DNA of 64,000 nucleotides from Mycobacteriales bacterium (GCA_035714365.1 DASTMB010000041.1:49569-113568), one strand, 5' to 3'. Counted from the stretch's first letter, positions 19,476 to 28,048 are shown. Numbers and translations are program-made. The notes: generated by a model from the sequence alone, not told the origin.

Positions 19476-20368
19476 AGCGGCGGCCGGTCGATCCGCTGGA
19501 AGTCGAGCACGTCGCCGCCGGGGACGCTGCCGCAGCCGGGGCCGGCGACCCAGACGTCGACCTTGTTCGAGACGGTGCCGTTGGCGGAGACGTGCGCGAA
19601 CGCGATGACGACCGCGGGCTTGCCGGCCCAGCGCGCGAAGTCGACGACGAGCGGCACCTGCCCGGGGCCGAGGTCGCGCAGGCAGGCGGCGAGCCGCGCG
19701 GGCTCGGCCTGGAGCGACAGGAGCCGGTCGGCCTTGGGCTGGCTGTACGACGTGCCGCCGGTGAGCACCTCCTCCGACGCCGACTGGGGGGCCGCGCTCG
19801 GTGCCGCGCCGCCGGTGGTCCCGGCGTTCGAGTCGAGCTGCACCGGCGCGGGCGCCGTGGCGCCGCCGAGCGCCTTGGCGAGGGTGCCGGCGAGGTTCGC
19901 GCGGGTGTAGTCGAGGCCGGAGGCGAGGCGGCGCGTCCCGGTGCTGCCGCTGCCGGCGACCGCGTCCCGCTCCTCGTTGCTCCCCGGCGCGGACGCCGCC
20001 TTGCCGTCGACGGGGCGCCGCTGGACCATCCCGCCGATCGCGATGCCGCCGACGAGCAGGACGACCGCGGCGACGGCGGCGATGCCCTCCCACGACGGCC
20101 GCCTGCGGCGCATCGGCAGCACGGTGCCCACGGGGGCGGCGGGCGCGACGGCGGCGAGCGCGGCGTCGACCCGCGCGGCGACCTCGGCCGGCATCGGCGC
20201 CGGCGGGACGCTCGCCAGCGCGGCGGCGGTGGCGTTGATCGCGTCGACGTCGGCCCGGCACCCGGCGCAGAGCAGGACGTGCGCCTCGACGGCGACGGCG
20301 GCGGGCGCGTCGAGGTCGCCCGCGGCGTACGCCGCCAGGTCCTCGATCGGCACGTGCTGCTCGGTCAT
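19472..20368 (-). CDS. Anti-sigma factor with zinc-finger domain
   Basis: Partner of the adjacent ECF sigma factor. The N-terminal cytoplasmic domain carries the zf-HC2/ZAS motif HVLLCAGC (H-x3-C-x2-C). One membrane span is at about 98-118 (GIAAVAAVVLLVGGIAIGGM). The outer part of ~170 residues is Ala/Ser-rich, with a conserved C-terminal domain LGPGQVPLVVDFARWAGKPAVVIAF. It is 298 residues long, larger than many such proteins. The ATG overlaps the sigma factor stop (ATGA). The mycobacterial counterpart at this locus is RsmA; release probably responds to oxidative stress. Confidence 0.9.
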   Translation of the reverse strand: MTEQHVPIEDLAAYAAGDLDAPAAVAVEAHVLLCAGCRADVDAINATAAALASVPPAPMPAEVAARVDAALAAVAPAAPVGTVLPMRRRRPSWEGIAAVAAVVLLVGGIAIGGMVQRRPVDGKAASAPGSNEERDAVAGSGSTGTRRLASGLDYTRANLAGTLAKALGGATAPAPVQLDSNAGTTGGAAPSAAPQSASEEVLTGGTSYSQPKADRLLSLQAEPARLAACLRDLGPGQVPLVVDFARWAGKPAVVIAFAHVSANGTVSNKVDVWVAGPGCGSVPGGDVLDFQRIDRPPL

Positions 20369-20985
20369 GGCCGCCTCTGCTCGGGTGGTTCGCTGCCTGG
20401 GTCGGACGCGACGGGCGCGGGCTCGGTTCCCCGGCCCGGCCGTAGGTGGCCGAGGAGGGTCGCGAGCTGCACCCGCCCGCGGTGGCAGCGGCTCTTGACG
20501 GTGCCGGTGGGCACGTCGAGGACCGCGGCCGCCTCCTCCACGGTGTACCCCTCCAGGTCCACCAGCACGATCGCCACGCGTTGCTCGGCCGAGAGCCGTT
20601 GCAACGCCGCCACGACGTCGTGGCCGAGGTCGATGCGGGAGACCGGGTCGGCGGAGTCGGCGATGGCCGCGGCGGTCTCGTCCAGCGAGCTCGCGGGCCG
20701 CGCCCTGGACCGGCGCATCAGGTCGAGGCAGGAGTTGACGACGATCCGGTGCAGCCAGGTCGTGAACAGCGCGTCGCCGCGGAACGACCCCGCCGTCCGG
20801 TACGCCTTGACGAACGCCTCCTGCACCGCGTCCGCCGCGTCCGTCGGGTCGCCGAGCGTGCGCAGCGCCACCGCCCACGCGCGGTCGCGGTGCCGGGCGA
20901 CGAGGACACCGAACGCCGCGCGGTCGCCGTCGGCGTGCCGCGCGAGCAGCTCCGGGTCGGAGAGGTCCTCGAGCATCGCCGCCAA
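20365..20985 (-). CDS. sigM: ECF RNA polymerase sigma factor (SigM type)
   Basis: Sigma-70 family factor of 206 residues with only regions 2 and 4. Region 2 is about 22-90 (AFGVLVARHRDRAWAVALR, DAADAVQEAFVKAYR, FTTWLHRIVVNSCLDLMRR). Region 4 is about 125-175 (LSAEQRVAIVLVDLEGYTVEEAAAVLDVPTGTVKSRCHRGRVQL). It is coupled to its anti-sigma gene and lies beside trxB/trxA, as sigM does in mycobacteria. A second Met at 20976 could be the true start. Confidence 0.93.
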   Translation of the reverse strand: MAAMLEDLSDPELLARHADGDRAAFGVLVARHRDRAWAVALRTLGDPTDAADAVQEAFVKAYRTAGSFRGDALFTTWLHRIVVNSCLDLMRRSRARPASSLDETAAAIADSADPVSRIDLGHDVVAALQRLSAEQRVAIVLVDLEGYTVEEAAAVLDVPTGTVKSRCHRGRVQLATLLGHLRPGRGTEPAPVASDPGSEPPEQRRP

Positions 20986-21000
20986 CCGTAGCGCCGACGG

Positions 21001-22473
21001 TCAGCGGAAGAAGCCGAGCTCGGCGACGCCGGCGCTGAACTTCCCGTCGCTCTGCCGCACCAGCTTGGTGATCCAGACCAGCCAGTACCGCGCGGTGGTG
21101 CCGCGCTGCGGCCGCAGGGTCACCGGCACCTTGACGTCGGCGGCGCTCGCGACGACCGGGAGGTTGTTGGCGTCGCCGGGCACGGCGTCCGTGGCGCGCA
21201 GCTCGACCGACTCGCCCGGCTGCGCGAACGCCACCACCACCCGGTCGAACGCCGTCGGCCTGCCGAAGTCCACGAGCAGCCCGACGCCGGACTTGAGGCC
21301 GCCGAACGCCGGGTTGTTGTAGTACGTCGTCGTGTGCCAGGCGTCCGTCGGGTCGCCGTTGTAGGCGAGCGCGACCTCGTTGGAGTTCTCCTCCGCGTCG
21401 CCCTGCGGGTCGAAGTCGCGCACCGCCTTCGGCGCGATCGGCGTGCCGGGCGCGGCGCTCTCCTGCGGCTGCGCGGAGGCGCCGGTGCCGAGGCCGGGCA
21501 GCTTCGTGACCTGGCCCGGCACCCGGCCGATGGCGAGGCCGGCGAGCAGGCTGACGACGCCGGCGCCCGCGACGAGCACCGCCGGCAGGCCGTAGCGCAG
21601 CAGCCGCCGGGGCGGGCGCGGCACCGGCGGGTCGTCCGGCAGCAACGGCCGCGCCACCGACCCGCCGCCCTCGCCGGGCAGCGGCGCCAGCGCGGTCACC
21701 AGGTCCGCGGGCGTCCGGATCGGCTCGGCCTTGCGGGCCAGGTCCGGCAGCAGCGTGCGGACCACGACCAGGTCGACCTCGCGTGGCACGCCGGCCCGCA
21801 CCTGGCGCGGCGCGCAGAGCCGCCCGTCCCGCTGCGGCGCGAGCGGCAGCTCCGGGTCCACCCCGTCCACCGAACGCCCGGTGAGGCAGGCGTAGAGCAG
21901 CGCCGCGACCGCGCGGGTGTCCCGCAGCTCCTTCGGCAGGTCCGCGTCCGGCAGCGGCGGCGCGTCCTTCGGCCGGCTCGCCGCCGCCAGCTCGAAGTCG
22001 GTCACCTTGATCGCGCCGTCCGAGCAGACCAGCACGTCGTGCGCCGACAGCCCCAGGTGGAACACGCCGCGCGAGTGCGCGTACGCCACCGTCTCCGCCA
22101 CCTGCGCCGCGATCGTCGTCGCGCGCGGCGCCGGCAGCGGGCCGTCGCGCAGCAGGTCCACCAGCGCGTCGCCCTCCACCCACTCGGCGACGACGTAGGT
22201 GAGCCCGCCCTCCTCCGCCGCGTCCAGGACGCTGGCGATGCGCGGGTGCGTCAGCCGACCCGCCGCGACCGCCGCGTCGAGGAACGCCGCCGTCCCCCCG
22301 GCGAGTCGTTCGGCATGGTCGAGGATCTTGACCGCGACCGGGCGGGCGAGCACCTGGTCCAGCCCGCGCCACGTCGTCGTCGTCGCCCGCACGGACACCG
22401 GGCGTTGCAGCCGGTAGCGGCCCGCGAGCAGCGTGTCGGGCGCCGCCGTCAGCTGCTCGGTCACACCGACCAT
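21001..22473 (-). CDS. MurJ-associated pseudokinase with extracytoplasmic discoidin-like domain
   Basis: The cytoplasmic half (about 20-265) has a protein-kinase fold: VAVK keeps the ATP lysine, but the glycine loop is absent. The catalytic HRDLKPxN reads HLGLSAHDVL and DFG reads DFE, so it should be inactive. One membrane span (about 295-320, YGLPAVLVAGAGVVSLLAGLAI) leads to an outer domain with a discoidin/F5-8C-like pattern (NEVALAYNGDPTDAWHTTTY ...). In mycobacteria these parts are fused to MurJ (MviN) and recruit FhaA. Here they are a separate gene next to sigM, while murJ is 4 kb away. Confidence 0.82.
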   Translation of the reverse strand: MVGVTEQLTAAPDTLLAGRYRLQRPVSVRATTTTWRGLDQVLARPVAVKILDHAERLAGGTAAFLDAAVAAGRLTHPRIASVLDAAEEGGLTYVVAEWVEGDALVDLLRDGPLPAPRATTIAAQVAETVAYAHSRGVFHLGLSAHDVLVCSDGAIKVTDFELAAASRPKDAPPLPDADLPKELRDTRAVAALLYACLTGRSVDGVDPELPLAPQRDGRLCAPRQVRAGVPREVDLVVVRTLLPDLARKAEPIRTPADLVTALAPLPGEGGGSVARPLLPDDPPVPRPPRRLLRYGLPAVLVAGAGVVSLLAGLAIGRVPGQVTKLPGLGTGASAQPQESAAPGTPIAPKAVRDFDPQGDAEENSNEVALAYNGDPTDAWHTTTYYNNPAFGGLKSGVGLLVDFGRPTAFDRVVVAFAQPGESVELRATDAVPGDANNLPVVASAADVKVPVTLRPQRGTTARYWLVWITKLVRQSDGKFSAGVAELGFFR

Positions 22474-22491
22474 GCTAGGGCCGGGCACGCG

Positions 22492-22525
22492 AAAGGGGGC
22501 GCGCCCCGACGGGCACGCCCCCTTT
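22492..22525 (-). terminator. Terminator after the NlpC/P60 gene
   Basis: A 15-bp stem with one mismatch (AAAGGGGGCG... and ...CGCCCCCTTT) and a four-base loop lies 16 bases after the stop. On the minus strand the stem ends in CCCCCTTT, which gives a short T-run. Confidence 0.75.
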
Positions 22526-22540
22526 GCGGTGGTTCCGGCG

Positions 22541-23314
22541 TCAGGCCACGCGGCCGACGTAGTAGCTGCTCGTGTAGATCGTCGAGCGCTTCACGACGTC
22601 ACCGGAGTGCGGCGAGTGCCACATCGTGTTGCTGCCCGCGTAGATGCCGACGTGGTAGATGCCGGACGAGTTGTAGATGAAGACCAGGTCGCCGACCTGC
22701 ATCGAGGACTTCGCGATGTGCCGGACCACGCCGTACTGCTGGCGCGAGTTGTGCGGCAGCGACTTCCCGAGGCGCGACCAGACGTAGAGCGTGAAGCCGG
22801 AGCAGTCGAACCTGCTCGGCCCCGCCGCACCCCACTGGTACGGCTTGCCCTGGTGCGTCGACGCCTCGCGCACCGCGCGCACGCCGATCGGGTCGACCGC
22901 CGTCACCAGCGCACCGCCGCTCTTGCTGCCGGCGTAGTCGGTCGTGCCGAGGAACTTCGCCAGCACGTACGTCGACCGGCGCACCGGGAACGACATGCCG
23001 ATCTGGCCGTTGCTGTTCGTCGTCTTCGTCTCGTACTTCGTCCACGTCGTGGTCGTCGTCGGGCGGACGTAGAAGACGATCTGCTTGCCGGGGAGGCGGG
23101 TGCTGCCGGTCGACAGCGTCGCGATCCACTCCTGGACCTGGCCGACGGTGCGCTGCGAGCGGTACGGCGTGATGACGAGCGAGGTCGTCGCCTGGGCCGC
23201 CGCCGGCGCGGCGGTGCCCGCGACGAGGAGGGCCGAGGTGGCGACGGTGAGCGCGGCGAGGGCGGCGGCGGGCCGGGTGAGGGCACGGCGCAGCCCGGGA
23301 TGGCGCACGGACAT
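22541..23314 (-). CDS. Secreted NlpC/P60 peptidoglycan endopeptidase
   Basis: Cleaves peptide stems of peptidoglycan. The ATG at 23314 gives 257 residues with a Sec signal peptide (basic tip, then ALAALTVATSALLVAGTAAPAAAQA). A beta-rich, probably Ig-like domain covers about 45-135. A C-terminal NlpC/P60 domain has the catalytic Cys in SRFDCSGFTLYVW and the His in IYHVGIYAG. The upstream leader is a c-di-AMP riboswitch, so expression should fall or rise with this second messenger. The riboswitch-hydrolase link is well established in actinobacteria. Confidence 0.93.
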   Translation of the reverse strand: MSVRHPGLRRALTRPAAALAALTVATSALLVAGTAAPAAAQATTSLVITPYRSQRTVGQVQEWIATLSTGSTRLPGKQIVFYVRPTTTTTWTKYETKTTNSNGQIGMSFPVRRSTYVLAKFLGTTDYAGSKSGGALVTAVDPIGVRAVREASTHQGKPYQWGAAGPSRFDCSGFTLYVWSRLGKSLPHNSRQQYGVVRHIAKSSMQVGDLVFIYNSSGIYHVGIYAGSNTMWHSPHSGDVVKRSTIYTSSYYVGRVA

Positions 23315-23336
23315 GGAGGAACGGTCCCTTCCCATC

Positions 23337-23504
23337 CGCCTGCGAGGTGAGCTGTCGGGTTCGGGCTGGAAGGCTGCCCGGCCGGTCCGTGGACCGGCTT
23401 CACCCCGAGGCACGCGAACGTGCCGTGGGACCTGTGGGTCCCCCGCTCCCGCCCCGCAATGGAGTTCTGGGTGGGGCTCCGCGACCGGGGGGCGGGATTA
23501 GGCG
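23337..23504 (-). ncRNA. c-di-AMP riboswitch (ydaO-yuaA type)
   Basis: On the minus strand the leader of the NlpC/P60 gene has the class features in order. The 5' CGCCTAATCCCGCC is followed by GGCGGGAGCGGGGGACCCAC, CTCGGGGTGAAGCCGG and the closing GAACCCGACAGCTCACCTCG, then AGGCG. CGCCT and AGGCG pair as the P1 stem. The aptamer ends 22 bases before the start codon, with GGGAAGGG between as ribosome-binding site, so it could act on transcription or translation. Confidence 0.92.
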
Positions 23505-23623
23505 TTCCGGCCGGGGCTCTTCGGTTGTCGGCCCGCACGCGGCGACCGGTCGCTCCCTAAGAACGCGGGCGACCCGGGGCACGTTACGGACGCCCTCCGC
23601 CGGTGTCCAGCCGGACCGCTCGA

Positions 23624-23653
23624 TTGCGCGGAATGTGGCGGCGCCGCTAGGTT
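23624..23653 (+). promoter_or_regulatory. Predicted promoter for the secreted-protein pair
   Basis: TTGCGC, 18 bases, then TAGGTT precede the gene at 23686 by about 33 bases. The rest of the gap 23505-23685 shows only the promoter region of the riboswitch transcript in the other direction and nothing else that I can identify. Confidence 0.5.
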
Positions 23654-23685
23654 CGCCCGCGTCAACGGGGAACGGGGGAACGTCC

Positions 23686-24246
23686 ATGCGCTCGCGCCTG
23701 CTCGCCGCGCTGCTCTGCCTGCCGCTGTCGCTCGTGCCGTCCGTCGCGTGGGCCGACGCCCACATCGGGCAGCAGAGCGCGCACAAGAGCGGCCCGGACA
23801 ACACCACGCCGTACTGGGCGAACAACAGCCTCACCGGCTACTGCGGCCAGACCGACGGCGGTTACGTCGTCGCCGTCCAGCTCTTCCTCCAGACGTACAA
23901 CACGTACACGGCGCCGATCGACGGGAAGTGGGGGCCGCAGTCCCACGACGCGCTGGCGCGCTACCAGGCGAACACCGGCCGGCTCCAGCACGACGGCTGC
24001 GCCGGCCCGGACACCTGGTACGACATGCAGCGCCGCACGAAGTACCTGGCGACGAGCACCGAGTGCTACCGCAACCCGGGCGACCTCAACGTGTACGCCT
24101 TCAGGGGCGGCAGCGGCCGCGTCTCCTACTACGACCGCTCGACGTGGAGCGGTTACTGGTACGCCGACACCTACTTCCACTCGGTGGCGTCACCGGCGGC
24201 GGAGCACCTGTACCGGTTCAGCGACGACCTGCACGCCTACTGCTGA
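23686..24246 (+). CDS. Secreted peptidoglycan-binding-like protein
   Basis: The 186 residues begin with a clear signal peptide (RSRLLAALLCLPLSLVPSVAWA). Residues 50-110 look like a peptidoglycan-binding type repeat: VVAVQLFLQTYNTYTAPIDG, WGPQSHDALARYQANTG. A Tyr/Ser/Trp-rich C-terminal region has paired cysteines but no catalytic motif I know. The ribosome-binding site AACGGGGGAAC is the same as that of the next gene. It is divergent from the c-di-AMP-controlled hydrolase and may act at the wall with it (inference). Confidence 0.75.
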   Translation: MRSRLLAALLCLPLSLVPSVAWADAHIGQQSAHKSGPDNTTPYWANNSLTGYCGQTDGGYVVAVQLFLQTYNTYTAPIDGKWGPQSHDALARYQANTGRLQHDGCAGPDTWYDMQRRTKYLATSTECYRNPGDLNVYAFRGGSGRVSYYDRSTWSGYWYADTYFHSVASPAAEHLYRFSDDLHAYC

Positions 24247-24261
24247 CGAACGGGGGAACCC

Positions 24262-24837
24262 ATGAACGTCCGCCTGCTCACGGTCGCGCTCGCCGCGACC
24301 GCCGTCGCGGCGACCGGCGCCGTCGCGGTGTCGGTCCGCACTCGCGACGTGAGGCTGGTCGAGGCGCGGCCGGCGGCCGTGCCGACGCCGCTCGGCACCG
24401 ACAACGTCGTCCCCAAGTACCTGCCGCCGGGGGCGGTCGAGGACACCGGGACCAACGGCCGGCCCGACTACCCCGAGGGCACCATGTGGTTCCTGCCGGG
24501 CGCGGCGAACGCGAACACGATCCCGCCCGGCGGCGGCGGTGACCTGCTGACGACCCATCCCGAGACCGAGCTCGACGTGTCGTTCGCGCGGGGCATCCTC
24601 ACGTTGCCCGACCTGCTGCCGGGCGACGACTGGTACTCGGTGACGCCGACGACGGTCGCCGGGCTGCCGGCGGTGCTCACCGCGCCGCACGCGGGGCCGT
24701 GGGGCATCGTCCGCGTCGACTGGGTCGACTCGATGGGCTACCACACCGTCATGTGCGACCGGAAGAAGACCCCGGAGGGCATCAGCGGGATCAGCCCGGA
24801 GGAGCTGCTGAAGGTGGCGGCGAGCCTCTACGACTGA
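24262..24837 (+). CDS. Hypothetical exported protein
   Basis: No family recognised. The 191 residues start with an uncleaved-looking signal or anchor (LTVALAATAVAATGAVAVSV). They continue as a Pro/Gly-rich extracytoplasmic domain with LPDLLPGDDWYSVTPTTVAGLPAVL and a single Cys (VMCDRKK). It starts 15 bases after the preceding gene with the same AACGGGGGAAC ribosome-binding site, so the two are an operon. The 3' end overlaps the convergent NlpC/P60 gene by 10 bases. Confidence 0.7.
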   Translation: MNVRLLTVALAATAVAATGAVAVSVRTRDVRLVEARPAAVPTPLGTDNVVPKYLPPGAVEDTGTNGRPDYPEGTMWFLPGAANANTIPPGGGGDLLTTHPETELDVSFARGILTLPDLLPGDDWYSVTPTTVAGLPAVLTAPHAGPWGIVRVDWVDSMGYHTVMCDRKKTPEGISGISPEELLKVAASLYD

Positions 24838-26000
24838 GGCGGCTTCGCGGCGGCCGGCGCGGTCGGCCGCGTCACGCCGAAGAAGTCGTTCAGGTAGACC
24901 GGCTGCACGCGGACGACGGCGCCGGTGTGCGGGGCGGCGATCATCATGCCGCCGCCGACGTAGAGCGCGACGTGGTGGATCGACTGCGGGTTGGCCGGGT
25001 TCGAGCCCCAGAACAGCAGGTCGCCCGGCAGCAACGCCCCGAGGTCCGGGTGCGCGCCGGCGAACCACTGCTGCCGCGAGGTGCGCGGTAGCGACAGGCC
25101 GGCCTGCCGGTACGCCCACCCGGTGAGCCCGGAGCAGTCGAACGTGTCGGGGCCGACGGCGCCCCACTCGTACGGCTTGCCGAGCTGCGTGCGGGCGGCG
25201 GCGATGGCGCGGGCGGCGACGTCGTTGGGCGGCTGGGTGGTGTCGCCGGACAGCGACGCGAGCGCCGGCCCCTCGACGACCGCACCCTGGCGGGCGGCGG
25301 CGGACGCGGCGGCGGACGCGGCGGCGCGGGCGGCGGCCAGGCGCGCGGCGAACGCGCGGGCGGCGGCCTCCTCGGCGCGGCGGCGGTCCTCCTCGGCGAT
25401 GCGCCGGACGTCGGCGGTGGCGGCGGCGAGCAGCGACTTCTGCTTGCCGAGCGCGGCCTCGACGCGGCGGGCGGCGTCGGCGACGCGACGTTCGAGGCGG
25501 GTCTGACGCAGCGCGACCTCGCGCAGCCGCGCGGCGGCGGCGCGGGCGGCCTCGACGGCGTGGTCGTCGCCGGCGACGGTGACGCCGTCGGCGCGCAGGA
25601 CGGAGTCGACGTTGGCGAGCCGGCCGAACGCGTCGTGCAGGTCGTGCGACTCGAGCAGCGAGGCGTAGAGGGTGAGCGCGCCGCCGGTCATGTAGAGGGA
25701 GCGGACGCGGGCGGCGTACGCGTCGCCGTCGGCGTCGGCGACCTGCTGCGCGCGGTCGACGGCGGCCTGCGCCTCGAGGCGGGCGGAGACGGCGCGGGCG
25801 AGCTCGTCCTGCGCGGCGTCGTAGTCCTCGACGGCGGTGGCGGCCTGGAGCTCCAGCGCGTCGACGGCCTTGCGCAACGCCGCCGCCTTGCGCTTGGCGG
25901 CGTCGAGGCCGGGGGACGCGTGGGCGGCCGTCGCCGGCGCGAGCGCGACGGCGAGGGCGGCGACGAGGGCGGTCGCGCGCCGGACGAGCCGGGGGCTCAC
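24828..26000 (-). CDS. Coiled-coil NlpC/P60 endopeptidase (RipA/RipC-like)
   Basis: Peptidoglycan hydrolase of 390 residues. A signal peptide (ATALVAALAVALAPATAAHA) is followed by a long Ala/Glu/Arg coiled coil (about 35-250). A C-terminal NlpC/P60 domain has the catalytic Cys in DTFDCSGLTGWAY and the His in SIHHVALYVG. This architecture matches the RipC/PcsB-like septal hydrolases, whose coiled coil is usually an autoinhibitory and FtsEX-binding part. The GTG at 26000 overlaps the stop of the upstream gene, placing it last in the Nudix-DUF6049-murJ operon. Confidence 0.9.
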   Translation of the reverse strand: MSPRLVRRATALVAALAVALAPATAAHASPGLDAAKRKAAALRKAVDALELQAATAVEDYDAAQDELARAVSARLEAQAAVDRAQQVADADGDAYAARVRSLYMTGGALTLYASLLESHDLHDAFGRLANVDSVLRADGVTVAGDDHAVEAARAAAARLREVALRQTRLERRVADAARRVEAALGKQKSLLAAATADVRRIAEEDRRRAEEAAARAFAARLAAARAAASAAASAAARQGAVVEGPALASLSGDTTQPPNDVAARAIAAARTQLGKPYEWGAVGPDTFDCSGLTGWAYRQAGLSLPRTSRQQWFAGAHPDLGALLPGDLLFWGSNPANPQSIHHVALYVGGGMMIAAPHTGAVVRVQPVYLNDFFGVTRPTAPAAAKPPQS

Positions 26001-26443
26001 GACAACGACTTCCCGCTCCCGGTGGCCACGATGTGCGCCCACTTCCGGGTCGACTTCGTCCGGTAGAGCACGAGCGTCGTCGCGTCCTTCTGCACCTTCA
26101 CGCGGACGGTGCCGTCCGGGTCGATGCTGAAGTCCTCGGGGGCGATGGTGGCGCCGTGCTCCTCGGCGTAGGAGACGGCGGCGTGGTACGCCTTCTGGAC
26201 GTCCTGCGTGGGCCGCCACATGTCCGCGCCGGCCATGGCGGCGGCGGTCGCGGTGTCCTGCGCGCTGACGTTGGCGACCATGACGGAGACGCCGTCGAAC
26301 GCCACGACGCCGAACAGCGTCAGCACGACCGCGACCTTCGTCAGCCAGCCGACGATGACGCTGCCGCGGTCGCTGGGGGAGTGGCTCACGCGGAAGGGAT
26401 CGGACGGATCGGGCGCCGCCTTGAGCCGACCGGCCCAACGCAT
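25997..26443 (-). CDS. Small single-span protein, TadE-like pattern
   Basis: The 148 residues have one hydrophobic helix (about 30-57, VIVGWLTKVAVVLTLFGVVAFDGVSVMVANV). The helix sits after a SDRGSV segment and is followed by Ala-rich helix AQDTATAAAMAGAD and a small alpha/beta domain. The shape resembles TadE/TadG-type pilin-like proteins, but no tad genes are near and the match is weak. GAGGCGG lies 6 bases before the ATG, 6 bases after the murJ stop. It is coupled to the NlpC/P60 gene by a GTGA overlap. Confidence 0.7.
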   Translation of the reverse strand: MRWAGRLKAAPDPSDPFRVSHSPSDRGSVIVGWLTKVAVVLTLFGVVAFDGVSVMVANVSAQDTATAAAMAGADMWRPTQDVQKAYHAAVSYAEEHGATIAPEDFSIDPDGTVRVKVQKDATTLVLYRTKSTRKWAHIVATGSGKSLS

Positions 26444-26449
26444 GCCGCC

Positions 26450-28048
26450 TCACCGGCGCAGGCGCCCCCGGACCAGCCCCACGACCGACTCCACCTCGGC
26501 CAGGCGCATCCGCCGCGCGGACACGACGTACAACGCCCCGCCGGCGGCGGTCGCGAGCAGCACGGCGAGGAGCGAGCCGCGCAGCCCGGCGCCGACGGTC
26601 TTGCGCACCAGCGCCTCGACGCCGTACGCGCCGAGCCCGGCGATGGCGGCCGCGACCAGCGCGCGGACGGTGGTGCGGGTGATGCGCCGCCCGTCGAGGC
26701 CGCCGAGCCGGGCGCGCAGCAGGTGGCCGAGCACGACCGCGCCGACGACGTAGGACAGCGCGTAGCCGGCGGCCATGGCGACGATCCGCGCCGAGCCGTG
26801 CAGCGCGACCGCGAGGACGACGTCGGCGCCGACGTTGACGGCGTTGACGGCGATGTTCACGACGGCGGGCGTGCGGGAGTCCTGCAGCCAGTAGAAGACG
26901 CGGGTGAGGAGCTGGAACGCGCTGAACGGCAGCAGCCCGCACGCGAACGCCACCAGCACCCGGCCGATGAACTCGCCCTGCTCCTGGGACAGCGCGCCGT
27001 GCGCGAGCGCCGCGACCGCGACCGGCCGCGCCAGGACCACCAGCCCGACCGCCGCCGGCACGAGCACGACCGCGATGAGGCGGAGGCCGTTGGACAGCTC
27101 GGTGCGGACGCGGGCCAGGTCGCCGGCGACGGCGTGGCCGCTGATCGCCGGGCCGAGCGCGGTGATGACCGAGACGGCGACGATCGCGTGCGGCAGCGAG
27201 AAGAGCTGGAACGCGTACGTGTACGCGGTGTACCCGCCCTCCACCGCCGCGCCGGTGGCGAGGCGGACGATGACGAGGTAGCCCACCTGGTTGGCGATCA
27301 CGTACGTCAGCACCCAGCCGCCGAGCCTGGCCAGCGCCCGCAGGCGTCCCCGGTCGATCCGCCGCGGCCGGAACCGGAAGCCGGCCCGCCGCAGGAACGG
27401 CACCAGCGCCACCGTCTGCGCCACGATCCCGGCCGTCGTGCCGAGCCCGAGCACGAGGAACTGCGCGCGCGTCATGCCGTCCGGCGACGGCGGCCGCGGC
27501 CCCGGCAGCAGCACGAAGATCCCGAGCGCGACGACCACGACCACGTTGTTGAGGACGGGCACCGCCATCGGCGCGCCGAAGCGGCCGCGGGCATTGAGGA
27601 TCGCGCCCATCGTCGCGCCGGCGCCGTAGAACAGCACCTGCGGCAGGAACAGCCGCAGCAGCGCCGTCGCCAGCCGCACCTGGTCGCCGTCGAGGCGGCT
27701 GCCGTACGCCCGCACGATCCACGGCGCGAGCGCCTCGCCGAGGATCACCGCGACCGCGAGCGCGCCGACGACGAACGTCAGCAGCGCCTGCGCGAACGCC
27801 TCCCCGTCGTCGTCGTCCTCCTTCGCCGCCTGGACGAGCGGGCGCACGACGACGCTGGTGAGGATGCCGCCGAGGAGCAGCTCGTAGACGATGTTCGGCA
27901 GCGTGTTGCCGACGTTGTACGGGTCCGCGACCCGCGACAGCCCGAGCGCCCCCGCGACCGCCGCGAGCCGCACGAACCCGGTCGCCCGGGACGCGATCGT
28001 GCCGAGCGCCATGAGGCCGCTGGAGCGTTGCAGGCTGCCTTCGGTCAT
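26450..28048 (-). CDS. murJ: Lipid II flippase MurJ
   Basis: Membrane flippase of the MOP superfamily that moves lipid II across the membrane. The 532 residues hold about 14 hydrophobic segments. The family N-terminus SGLMALGTIASRATGFVRL and PNIVYELLLGGILTSVVV loops are present. It ends shortly after the last span (GGALYVVSARRMRLAEVESVVGLVRG), so it lacks the pseudokinase tail found in mycobacterial MviN. The ATG overlaps the DUF6049 stop. The open frame extends much further upstream but without similarity to MurJ. Confidence 0.94.
   Translation of the reverse strand: MTEGSLQRSSGLMALGTIASRATGFVRLAAVAGALGLSRVADPYNVGNTLPNIVYELLLGGILTSVVVRPLVQAAKEDDDDGEAFAQALLTFVVGALAVAVILGEALAPWIVRAYGSRLDGDQVRLATALLRLFLPQVLFYGAGATMGAILNARGRFGAPMAVPVLNNVVVVVALGIFVLLPGPRPPSPDGMTRAQFLVLGLGTTAGIVAQTVALVPFLRRAGFRFRPRRIDRGRLRALARLGGWVLTYVIANQVGYLVIVRLATGAAVEGGYTAYTYAFQLFSLPHAIVAVSVITALGPAISGHAVAGDLARVRTELSNGLRLIAVVLVPAAVGLVVLARPVAVAALAHGALSQEQGEFIGRVLVAFACGLLPFSAFQLLTRVFYWLQDSRTPAVVNIAVNAVNVGADVVLAVALHGSARIVAMAAGYALSYVVGAVVLGHLLRARLGGLDGRRITRTTVRALVAAAIAGLGAYGVEALVRKTVGAGLRGSLLAVLLATAAGGALYVVSARRMRLAEVESVVGLVRGRLRR

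Noticed and set aside
19801..22680. Several long plus-strand frames opposite sigM and the pseudokinase
   Set aside because: They are antisense to genes with clear domains and show no recognisable motifs.
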